Assembly (NCBI GenBank): GCA_033722415.1
Contig: JAWVZC010000051.1
Coordinates: forward strand, 1 to 15,876
DNA: 15,876 nt
Direction: 5' to 3'
From: JAMQKA01 sp033722415
GTDB lineage: Bacteria; Bacteroidota; Rhodothermia; Balneolales; Balneolaceae
The notes beneath the pieces are model-generated. The model was given only the letters and a program-made list of their open reading frames with translations, did no database searches and had not been told where the DNA came from. Position numbers and translations under genes: made by a program. Positions 7,054 to 14,463 of the stretch are shown piece after piece (the stretch's first letter is position 1; the number at the start of each line of letters is the position of its first letter).

Positions 7054-8610
7054 TCATAGCCCCAATTCATCTATTGTGGCTATTTGCTCTTTATACTTTT
7101 CTGGTGTTCGTTCGAATACAGTCAGGGCCTGTTTTAAATTTTTCTCTGCCTCCTCTCTCTGCCCCAAGTACCACTGGCATATGCCAAGCGTGTATCTGCT
7201 TGAAGCCAGAAGTGGATTGTCATCAGCCAATACCTGCTCCCGTATGGATTTGGCTTCACGTGCGTATTTCAGGGCTTCAGAATAGTCCTGCTGCATCTTG
7301 TATAACCGGGCCATCGTTTCAAGCGGGTAGGATCGGCGAAGATGATCTCCCGGCAACAGTTGTTCTCCCAGTTTAATAGCCCGCTGCAGGTGTTTTTCCG
7401 CCTGTTCAAACTCTTTCATTTTCATCAACACCCCGGCATAACTCTGAATAAGTCCGACAAGATTGTAATTGCCGGGGTACTGTTTTTCGAACCGGCTGAT
7501 CAGGGATTGATACGTGTTAGCGGATTCCTCCAGCCGGTTGGCCCCGTTCAGCACCCGCGCCATGTTTGCCTGGCTTGCAAAGGTATTGATATGTTCTTCA
7601 CCAAAAATCTGCCTCCGTTGCCGGTATGATTCCCGGGCAAATGGCAGTGCCGCATTGTACCGTCCCATATCCTGGTAGAGACTGGAGAGATGGTTAAGGG
7701 TCGAATCGATTTTTTCATCCGGGGTATCATATCTCGAACGCGTTCGTTCCAGCGCTTTCGTGAGATATACCTCGGCAGAGTCGTAGATCCCCATTTTGCG
7801 GTAATTGGTTACCAGAAAAAAAAGCACATCCAGGTATTTTTCCGGCTCCTCCTCCCGGTTTCGTTCATATACCGGCAGGAGGCGATGCAGGATCGCATCC
7901 GACTGTTCATACGAACCGGTCTCATAGAGATAATTGTTATACTGGTAATATACGTCGGCATACTCCACCGATCCCGGTTCCAGATGTTGATCGGCCAGTC
8001 TAACCGCCTTTTCAATGTATTGACCGGAAGCTTCAAACTGGCCGGTCTTTAAAAGTACCCCGGACCGCTGCACGAGCTTTTTGATATATTCGGTACCTGT
8101 TGTGTCGGCCATTTCCGTAAATGTCGAAAATGAGGCCGCCGACAGGGAGTCGCCCGTATGGTGCATACCCAGATTAACATACATATCTGCAAGAATTCCG
8201 CCGAGATGAGCCTGCATTTCCCTGTCATCACCCAGCTCCTTGTTTATATACGCCAGACTGTTATCCAGCAGCATCTCTGCGGTAATGTCAATACCGGGAT
8301 TCTGGAAGGGATCCACCGCCGGCAGGGAGCGGGAGAGGATTTCGGTTATTTGCACAGCCCGCTCGGCTTCCAACGCTGCCCGATGCCGCTCCTGTTGCAA
8401 CCAGCCGGTATACAAGGTGATCAACAGCATGATGACGGCAGTGAACAGACCGGCAATAGATACCGGAATTGCGTTGCGCTTTATAAATTTTCGGACGCGG
8501 TATCCCTTATAGCTCGAATAACAGGCAACGGGGCGGCCGTCGAGCCATCGTTCGATCTCTTTCAGCAGTTCGCCTGCCGATTCAAATCGATGCTCGGGGT
8601 CTTCGCTCAT
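7054..8610 (-). CDS. C-terminal TM-TPR half of the interrupted kinase, open from an internal ATG
   Basis: A gene caller would report this 518-codon frame separately. Its first ATG lies inside the kinase C-lobe tail (MSEDPEHRFES), so it is not a natural N-terminus. It then has GRPV, one membrane helix at residues 47-69, and TPRs of the kinesin-light-chain spacing up to about residue 505. The frame carries no further lesions, so the TPR half has not decayed visibly. If reinitiation occurs, a membrane-anchored TPR protein without a kinase could be made. I think it is more likely just the 3' part of the pseudogene. Confidence 0.4.
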   Translation of the reverse strand: MSEDPEHRFESAGELLKEIERWLDGRPVACYSSYKGYRVRKFIKRNAIPVSIAGLFTAVIMLLITLYTGWLQQERHRAALEAERAVQITEILSRSLPAVDPFQNPGIDITAEMLLDNSLAYINKELGDDREMQAHLGGILADMYVNLGMHHTGDSLSAASFSTFTEMADTTGTEYIKKLVQRSGVLLKTGQFEASGQYIEKAVRLADQHLEPGSVEYADVYYQYNNYLYETGSYEQSDAILHRLLPVYERNREEEPEKYLDVLFFLVTNYRKMGIYDSAEVYLTKALERTRSRYDTPDEKIDSTLNHLSSLYQDMGRYNAALPFARESYRQRRQIFGEEHINTFASQANMARVLNGANRLEESANTYQSLISRFEKQYPGNYNLVGLIQSYAGVLMKMKEFEQAEKHLQRAIKLGEQLLPGDHLRRSYPLETMARLYKMQQDYSEALKYAREAKSIREQVLADDNPLLASSRYTLGICQWYLGQREEAEKNLKQALTVFERTPEKYKEQIATIDELGL

Positions 8611-9528
8611 GGCCTTGTTACAGATTGCGGCCAGTTCCCCGTTTTCGATTTCCGGGTTTGATCTATCACCTTTGATAATTGATTTTTCGGGACACCCACC
8701 CGCCAGCAGCTCTTAAAAGATAACTCCCAGACTGTAGATATCAGTGGAGGTTGTAGTAATAGATCCCTGTTTTTGCTCGGGTGAAGCATACGCCATCGTC
8801 ATGGCCCGGGCCTCAGTATGATGGGCATCATCCACAACGCTGGCGATCCCAAAATCCAGCAATTTTACCATCGGTTCCCCGTGATTCTCACTGATCAAGA
8901 TATTGACGGGTTTCAAATCATGATGGACTACTAGGTTTCGGTGAGCGAATCGTACTGCAACTAGGACATGGGAAAAAAGCTCCAGTATCGAATCTGCCGG
9001 CAATTTATGCTCCCGGCAGAATTCGTCAATTGGTATCCCCTCTACTAATTCCATTGCAAACCAGGGGATACCCGAACCGGTGACTCCCCCATCGATTAAC
9101 CGGGAGATATTGGGATGCTCCAGCAGTGCCAGGATACGGCGCTCACGCTCAAAATGTTGTCGTTCCCGGTCTGTTCCAAATTCGTGCCTGATAAGCTTTA
9201 ATGCCACACACTGGTCGAATCCACCTTCCACCCGCCGTGCCTCGTAAACCGTCCCCATTCCCCCTTCACCGATTTTTTCAACAAGTTCAAAGGGGCCAAC
9301 CACAGAACCGGACAGTGAGAAGAGTCCCGATAAATCGATCCGGTCCACGGCAAAACCATCCAGTATGGAGGTTTCGTCAGAATCTGCCGCTAACAGCGTA
9401 CTTACTTCCCGGTACAGTTGGGGATCGGTCCTGTAAAGGTCCCGCAAACGTTCTGCCTGTGAATCTTTGTCAAGATCGATAATCTCCTTAAACAGTGTCT
9501 GAACCCGGTTCCAGCGTTCGGCATCCAT
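7054..9528 (-). pseudogene. Serine/threonine protein kinase with transmembrane helix and TPR domain, interrupted by an in-frame TAA
   Basis: One continuous frame of 824 codons with a single TAA at 8713-8715. It starts with ATG at 9528 behind a good GGAGA site. The N-terminal kinase has the glycine loop GEGGMG (87-92), ATP-binding Lys111, catalytic loop H-H-D-L-K-P-V-N (202-209; HRD is HHD), DFG (225-227) and S-P-E (249-251). The TAA falls at codon 272 in 'SLGVIF*ELL', where kinases have a Tyr (LGV-I/L-xYELL), so it looks like a TAT/TAC-to-TAA change. After it come the kinase tail, GRPV, a basic stretch, one membrane helix (about 353-375) and about seven TPRs with ~42-residue spacing. This is the Pkn-type 'Hanks kinase-TM-TPR' architecture that goes with ECF sigma factors in Balneolota and Planctomycetota. 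The start lies 71 bases after the broken sigma gene. Unless the stop is suppressed, the kinase is truncated and probably inactive. Confidence 0.85.
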
Positions 9529-9599
9529 ACGTTCTCCATTTTCGTTACATCTTGCGCCGTTTATTAAATACGCGCAAAATCTCAGGGGGTTGGCGACAT

Positions 9600-10174
9600 T
9601 TAGCGGTTTTTTTCTTCCTTAAGCTCCCGCTTCAGCCATGCCCGGGCCACCCGCCAGTCGTACCGAACCGAATCCGGTGTGCTGTCTAGTACGTTCGCAA
9701 TCTCGGCGTAGGTAAGTCCGCCAAAAAAGCGATATTGAACCACTTGTGACTGTCTCCGGTTCAACGTTTCAAGTCGCTCAAGAGCATTGTCGAGATCGAT
9801 CAACTCTTCAATACGAGCCTAGGGTGAAGCCATGCCATCCGTAAAAGTGATCGGGGTTACACTTCCACCTCTCTTTTCCGCTTTCCGTTTACGGGGGTAG
9901 CTCACCAAAATTCACCGCATGGCAAAGAGGCAATGGCCAGGAAATGGGATCGGTTGTTAAAACTGGCCTGATCCTGCTTTACCATTTTCAGATATGCCTG
10001 GTGTACTAATTCTGTAGCCTGTATGGTGTGATCTTTCCGCTCCTTGTGGAGATGAATCTCGGCAATTTCACGCAACCGGTTGTAGATCAGCGGATATATG
10101 ACCTCCGCCTGATTTTCATTAGTTCCATTCAATCGGTTAAGAATTGCGGTAATATCTTTTGAACTGGTTGCTAT
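9600..10174 (-). pseudogene. ECF-like RNA polymerase sigma factor (Sigma70_ECF type), multiply disrupted
   Basis: The pieces together give a ~191-residue ECF sigma factor of the kind paired with Ser/Thr kinases. Region 2 is recognisable (YPLIYNRLREIAEIHL, then HTIQATELVHQAYLKM), and region 4 is well preserved at the end (RRQSQVVQYRFFGGLTYAEI ... YDWRVARAWLKREL). Four lesions are visible: ATA at 10172-10174 where an ATG is expected before 'ATSSKDITAILNRL', a one-base deletion at about 9921-9925 (after 'SHFLAIAS'), TGA at 9912-9914 where the family has the second Arg of 'MRR', and TAG at 9819-9821 after 'DGMASP'. Adding one base back makes the length an exact multiple of three. A TTG at 10132 could start translation but only gives the N-terminal piece. 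It would have driven or responded with the kinase just downstream (71-base gap). Several independent lesions argue for real decay and against a sequencing error. Confidence 0.85.
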
Positions 10175-10592
10175 TTTTCTCTTAGGATGCTGTTTTCGAT
10201 ATTTTTTCCGGTAAAAACGGTCACCGCCTCATCCTGAAACTAATTGAGATCACCTAACACCCGAATCGCTGAATCAGTCTGGCTGCAGGACTACACCATG
10301 AACCCCGGGAGATCTCAACGTCTGGAACTCAAGGAGGTACAGATGTTTTTGAAAATCCAGCTGTTCAAAGTAACTGATAAACGGAAAATTAACAGCAAGT
10401 TATCGACATATAATTTACAGAATGGGGGCAAAAATACAAGTTTTACGGAAGGAGTGATTTCATGCACCGGGAAACATTTTGCCGATCCCGCACCAAATTG
10501 CACATGCCGGGGACCGGAAAACGGCATTCAGGAGGAAAAAGGCTACCCTCCGTGCAGGTCCGGTATCACCAACCCCCGTACCCAGCAATCCT
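10175..10592. other. Gap upstream of the sigma-factor pseudogene, no convincing gene
   Basis: About 420 bases lie between the end of the DUF3052 gene and the sigma pseudogene, both on the minus strand. I see no intrinsic terminator with a proper T-tract. Weak minus-strand matches to the -7 element TAnnTTTG occur at 10429-10436 (TATTTTTG, exact) and 10366-10373 (one mismatch), but both are far from the sigma start and have only poor -33 partners. On the plus strand AAGGAGG precedes an ATG at 10343, and AAGGAG precedes one at 10462. Both frames run into the antisense of the DUF3052 gene and have unnatural composition. Confidence 0.45.
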
Positions 10593-11018
10593 TCACCCTC
10601 CGGAGTTACATTCGGTCCCCCTGCGATATACAAATTTCAACCCCGACCAGTCGCAGTCGATGGCACACACCTTTACATCCACCAGGCCGAGTTCCAGTCC
10701 CAGCGCGCGTACATCATTCCCGGTGATGTCGGTATCAAGATTGGATGATTTTTTAATCCAGGAAACCCAGATCATGCCATCTTTTTTAATATTCGGTTTC
10801 AACATGGGAAATTGATTGTGAAGGGCCGCTTCATCCCGTACGAAAAGATGAATAAAATCAACGGGATCGGGGTTGCCGGCGCGGACCAGTTTAACCCGGC
10901 CCGGCAGTTCACCCAACAGATCAAAATAGTGCCCGGGCTCGTTTACCGGCATCACCGTCATCGCCGGCGCGATGCCCAGTTTGTTTAGCAGCGGCGTTCC
11001 TGAATATCCTTCAGACAT
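10593..11018 (-). CDS. DUF3052 family protein
   Basis: A small soluble protein of 141 residues belonging to the DUF3052 family, whose function is not established. The match is seen in the N-terminal GYSGTPLLNKLG (4-15), the central DFIHLFV (54-60) and MIWVSWIKKSS (82-92), and the highly typical GLVDVKVCAIDCDWSGLKFV (111-130) near the C-terminus. There is no signal peptide or membrane helix, so it should be cytoplasmic. It starts 12 bases after the stop of the M20 peptidase gene on the same strand, so the two are probably co-transcribed. The length matches the family. Confidence 0.88.
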   Translation of the reverse strand: MSEGYSGTPLLNKLGIAPAMTVMPVNEPGHYFDLLGELPGRVKLVRAGNPDPVDFIHLFVRDEAALHNQFPMLKPNIKKDGMIWVSWIKKSSNLDTDITGNDVRALGLELGLVDVKVCAIDCDWSGLKFVYRRGTECNSGG

Positions 11019-11030
11019 AGTGTTGGTGGT

Positions 11031-12566
11031 TCAGTTTATTGTAAAGATGGAGGAGTAGATCCTCATCCCGTACCAGATATTCCCGATTCGGATGTTTTCG
11101 TTCGGGGCATGCTGGTTGTTGTCGTGATTCGCGATCGGAACGATGACCAGTGGTGTTTCCAGCACCTCCTGAAAATGAAACAGGGGCAGCGTGCCCCCCA
11201 TGGTGGGCGACAGGATGATCTCGTCTTCACTGACCTGGCGAATTCCTTCCACGGCAACCCGGGCCGCGTGATTATCGATGGCCGTGCGCATGGCGGGGTA
11301 GCCGGTACCTTGTGTCACCTTGGCTATCTTCGGGTGTTTCAGGCGTGTCTCCCTGTCCGGTTCTTCCCGGACGATGTAATAGCCCTGCTTTCGAATGTGG
11401 GCCTCGACCAGATTTTGCATGTGGGCCGGTTCGTTGCCTTTGGCCAATCGAATTCCGAGCGCGGCCGTGGCGGAAGAGGGAATTACATTTCGTGCTTTCT
11501 CGCCCACATTTCCGCTTGAAAGGCCCCGGACCGTTAGGGTGGGATACATGTAACGCTCGATCAGCGGCTGGCCGTCGAATTCGGTTTTCACCAGGCCCAG
11601 CTCACGCTTGATCCGGGCATTGTAGTCGGGCAGCGTGGCAAACGCTTTGCGATCGGCTTCGGTAATGGGAGCGGTACTGTCGTAAAATCCCTCAACCAGC
11701 ACCCGCCCTGTTTCATCTTTCATAGTAGCGATCAGCTCGGCAAGCATCTGTCCCGGCACCGGGGCCCACCCGCCGTAGTGACCGCTGTGCAGCGAACGCG
11801 TGGCCCCATACACCGTAATCTCCATACCGGTGACTCCCCGCACGCCGAATACGACCTGCGGCCGACCGCTCTGGTGCTTGGGACCGTCGCAAAACAGCCA
11901 GAGATCGCCCTGCAGCTTGTCGCGGTGTTTCCGGAGGAAACGTCTTACGTTGGGCGAACCGATCTCCTCTTCCCCGTCAAAGAAAAACTTGAGATTGGCC
12001 GTCAGCGGGATCTCGCTGGCCTGCAGTGCGTCGAGGGTGCCCAGCAGGGCGGGAATCGGGGCCTTATCATCCGCCGCGGAACGGCCGTAGATGCGCCAGT
12101 CAGGATCGACCGGCTCTCCGGAATCCGGAAACGGGATCGGTTCACCTTCTTCTTCCATCAATGCCAAATACAGGGTGGGCTCCCAGGGAATGTGTGTCCA
12201 GTTGGCGGGATCTACCGGCTGCCCGTCGTAGTGCACGTAGATGATGAGCGTGCGTTCTGTCCCCGGAGTCAGCAACTCCCCGTAGACAACCGGTGGAATG
12301 TCGGGACGGTCTTCCAGTTCCCAGAGTTCCATCTTTACACCCCGTCGTTCGAAGGCTTCTACAATCCAATTCGCATTCTTCCGCATATTCCCCACATCGG
12401 CCGCAACGTTCGGCATCGCCAGCAGCTCCCGGTACTCTTGCAGGATGGCGGACCCATTCTCCTGGTAATGCCGGCGTACTGCTTTCACGGCTGCATCCTG
12501 GGCAAATACAAAGATCGGATTGCAAATTATTACCATTAAGAACCAACTAACGTACGATTTTTTCAT
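11031..12566 (-). CDS. Secreted M20/M25/M40 family metallopeptidase (carboxypeptidase/dipeptidase-like)
   Basis: A 511-residue di-zinc peptidase of the M20 family with an N-terminal signal peptide (hydrophobic residues 7-21, cleavage probably after VFA or nearby), so it is exported. The catalytic set is complete: H112-x-D114 in YVHYDGQ, bridging D166 in GRSAADDK, general base and ligand E200/E201 in DGEEEIGS, D227 in LFCDGP, and H486 near the C-terminus in NNQHAPNE. The lid/dimerisation domain, with SLHSGHYGG at 258-266, lies between about 240 and 375. Such enzymes cleave dipeptides or C-terminal residues; overall it most resembles the CNDP/ArgE-like dipeptidases. The exact substrate cannot be read from the sequence. 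The ATG has no clear Shine-Dalgarno sequence and follows an AT-rich leader. It leads a two-gene unit with the DUF3052 protein. Confidence 0.92.
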   Translation of the reverse strand: MKKSYVSWFLMVIICNPIFVFAQDAAVKAVRRHYQENGSAILQEYRELLAMPNVAADVGNMRKNANWIVEAFERRGVKMELWELEDRPDIPPVVYGELLTPGTERTLIIYVHYDGQPVDPANWTHIPWEPTLYLALMEEEGEPIPFPDSGEPVDPDWRIYGRSAADDKAPIPALLGTLDALQASEIPLTANLKFFFDGEEEIGSPNVRRFLRKHRDKLQGDLWLFCDGPKHQSGRPQVVFGVRGVTGMEITVYGATRSLHSGHYGGWAPVPGQMLAELIATMKDETGRVLVEGFYDSTAPITEADRKAFATLPDYNARIKRELGLVKTEFDGQPLIERYMYPTLTVRGLSSGNVGEKARNVIPSSATAALGIRLAKGNEPAHMQNLVEAHIRKQGYYIVREEPDRETRLKHPKIAKVTQGTGYPAMRTAIDNHAARVAVEGIRQVSEDEIILSPTMGGTLPLFHFQEVLETPLVIVPIANHDNNQHAPNENIRIGNIWYGMRIYSSIFTIN

Positions 12567-12960
12567 AATGATATTAAAAATTTATTCTGCCTGATACAGG
12601 TTTACGGTACTTCAATTTGACCATGTTTCCCATATCAACACAAATTAAAATTCGGTTTTTAACAGCTGACCGGTCTCCCATTACCCGGGCAGATCTCACT
12701 TGGCTGGAAAATGTGACGATACTGATTCCCAGGAGGTTCTGCAGGGTATTCGAGAGTTTCTTGATTGCTTGCCGGCTTCAGCCTTTAATTCGTTGCCCCG
12801 CTGCGTACCTTTTTCCAACACTTCCGTCGGCAGCGATTCCTTCATCCTGAATGTTATAGAATTATTCAGTCCAGATCGGTTGCCGGTGCGACAGGGTTTC
12901 ATGCCAACTTTTCCTGCATGAGATCGCTTACAGAACGGTTGCGGAGCGGACAGGTTTATG
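12567..12960. other. Gap of 394 bases upstream of the M20 peptidase gene
   Basis: It separates the truncated permease (which ends at 12961) from the M20 gene on the same strand. The 90 bases just before the M20 ATG are AT-rich and likely hold its promoter, although I find only a partial -7-like TAATTTG on the minus strand. An open frame of 68 codons at 12696-12902 (-) has unnatural composition and I do not recognise it. No hairpin-plus-T-tract terminator is apparent. Confidence 0.4.
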
Positions 12961-13635
12961 CTACTTGCTTTGCAAACTCTGAACCGGATTGTCCATCGCG
13001 GCCTTCAGCGTTTGGATTCCAACCGTGCTGAACTTGAACAGGAGCACTATTGACAATCCAAGGAGAATAACCCACAAGTCTAACGCCATTTTATATTTGA
13101 AGATCTGCAGCCACCACAGGGTTAGGTAGTAAATTACGGGTATTCCGAGTACAAATGCGATTCCGACCGGCTTTGCATAGTCGGAAGTAAGGAGTATTAA
13201 CAAATCTTCTATCCGGGCTCCCAACACTTTACGTACGCCGATCTCCTTGACTCTTGATTGCAGGTCATAATGTGCCATAGCCAACAATCCGAGGCAGGCA
13301 ATTACAATGGCGATAACCGCCAGAAAACCGATGATGGTTACCAGTTCTCTAAAATCATGGTATACCTCGGCAATCTGTTCGCTGTAGAAGTCATACGCAA
13401 ATGGCGCAACCTCCGTAATCCTGCTCCAAATTTCTTCCAGTTTTGCCAGTATCGGCTTCTGTTCTCCCGGAGCCAACCGAATATTCGCCACGCGGAACTC
13501 AGATGGATCATTTTTCAGGACAAGAGGCGAGATGGGATTCCAGAGAAAATCGAAATGAAAGTCCCTGATCACCCCGATAACCTCATATCTTGCTTCTTCT
13601 CCCGGCTGCTTAAAACGTTCTGTTACCATCCTCAA
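12961..13635 (-). pseudogene. ABC transporter permease (FtsX type), C-terminal fragment only
   Basis: Only the last ~224 residues of an ~800-residue MacB/FtsX permease remain. It corresponds to the region from YEVIGVIRDFHFD (permease 12-2441 has YVIGVTENFNHTS at about residue 594) to the end. It retains the last three membrane segments and the coupling motif KEIGVRKVLGA. The listed start is a TTG at 13635; an in-frame ATG lies two codons on, and the frame is open to a TAG at 13666-13668. The first ~580 codons, including the first membrane helix, first FtsX domain and most periplasmic domains, are missing. The sequence runs into the end of the ATPase gene within about 10-40 bases. This pattern fits an internal deletion that removed the 5' part of a permease lying downstream of the ATPase. 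The remnant is unlikely to be functional. Confidence 0.8.
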
Positions 13636-13675
13636 TGATTCCCCTTGATTTACGGCAGTGCTCCTCTACACTGTA

Positions 13676-14365
13676 CTACCTGTCACCATCATATGGGTTT
13701 TCATCCACGATGGCGCCGTCTTTCAGGTTGATGATGCGGTCGCCGTAGGCAGCCATCTTCTCGGAATGGGTAACCTGGATGATGGTGACGCCCTCCTGGT
13801 GGTTAAGCCGGCAAAACAGATCCATGATCTGCTCGCTCTGCTCGGAGTGCAGGTTGCCGGTGGGTTCGTCGGCCAGGATCAGCCTGGGATTGCCGATGAT
13901 GGCCCGCGCCACCCCCACCACCTGCTGCTGCCCGCCCGAAAGTTGCGGGGGGAACAGGTCTTTCTTGGCCACGATGTTGAAACGGTCCAGCATATCGGCC
14001 ACCAGGCTTTTCCGCTCCTTTTTTTTGACTTTTCGGTAGAGCAGCGGCATCTCGATGTTCTCATACACCGTCATCTCGTCGATCAGGTGGTAGGCCTGGA
14101 ACACGAACCCGATATGGCTTTTGTGGTATTGCGACTTCTGCTTCTCACTCAGATCGTGGACGGGGTCGCCCAGGAAAAAATACTCCCCGCCCGACGGCTC
14201 ATCCAGAAACCCCAGGATATTCAGCAGCGTGGTTTTGCCCGCACCGCTGGGGCCCATCACCGTGACGAACTCCCCTTCTTCGATATCCAGGTCGATCCCT
14301 TTCAGGATGAACGTTCGATTAAACCGTTTGTCAATATATTTGTCGAGGTTTCTGAGTTTGATCAT
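13676..14365 (-). CDS. ABC transporter ATP-binding protein, LolD/MacB-type
   Basis: A 229-residue cytoplasmic ATPase subunit of the MacB/LolD class that drives FtsX-type permeases. All core motifs are present: Walker A GPSGAGKT (38-45), Q-loop Gln90 in FVFQAYHLI, signature LSGGQQQ (142-148), Walker B LILADE (162-167), D-loop region PTGNL and switch His200. The signature is followed by VVGVARA, where most members have RVAIARA, so the usual Arg after QQQ is Val here. The ATG at 14365 has only a weak upstream site. It is flanked on the same strand by a permease upstream (stop at 14464, 98-base gap) and the permease remnant downstream. Its functional partner is therefore probably the upstream permease. 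Substrate unknown. Confidence 0.95.
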   Translation of the reverse strand: MIKLRNLDKYIDKRFNRTFILKGIDLDIEEGEFVTVMGPSGAGKTTLLNILGFLDEPSGGEYFFLGDPVHDLSEKQKSQYHKSHIGFVFQAYHLIDEMTVYENIEMPLLYRKVKKKERKSLVADMLDRFNIVAKKDLFPPQLSGGQQQVVGVARAIIGNPRLILADEPTGNLHSEQSEQIMDLFCRLNHQEGVTIIQVTHSEKMAAYGDRIINLKDGAIVDENPYDGDR

Positions 14366-14463
14366 AGTACTCTGTTTTGGTAGTCAGCTTTCGGCAATCT
14401 GCCATCAGCTTGCGCCTACAGCCCCGTAACTGCAATGAGAGCTGAAGACTGATTGCTCCTGAT

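Noticed and set aside
8713..8715. Programmed readthrough or recoding of the TAA in the kinase
   Set aside because: No recoding signal is apparent, TAA is the least leaky stop, and the neighbouring sigma gene is broken too, so a nonsense mutation is the simpler reading.
11778..12539. Plus-strand open frame of 253 codons opposite the M20 peptidase
   Set aside because: Shadow of a complete peptidase gene whose metal ligands are all present on the minus strand.
13658..14383. Long plus-strand open frame (241 codons) opposite the ABC ATPase
   Set aside because: It is the antisense shadow of an ATPase with every conserved motif; its own translation has no recognisable domain.
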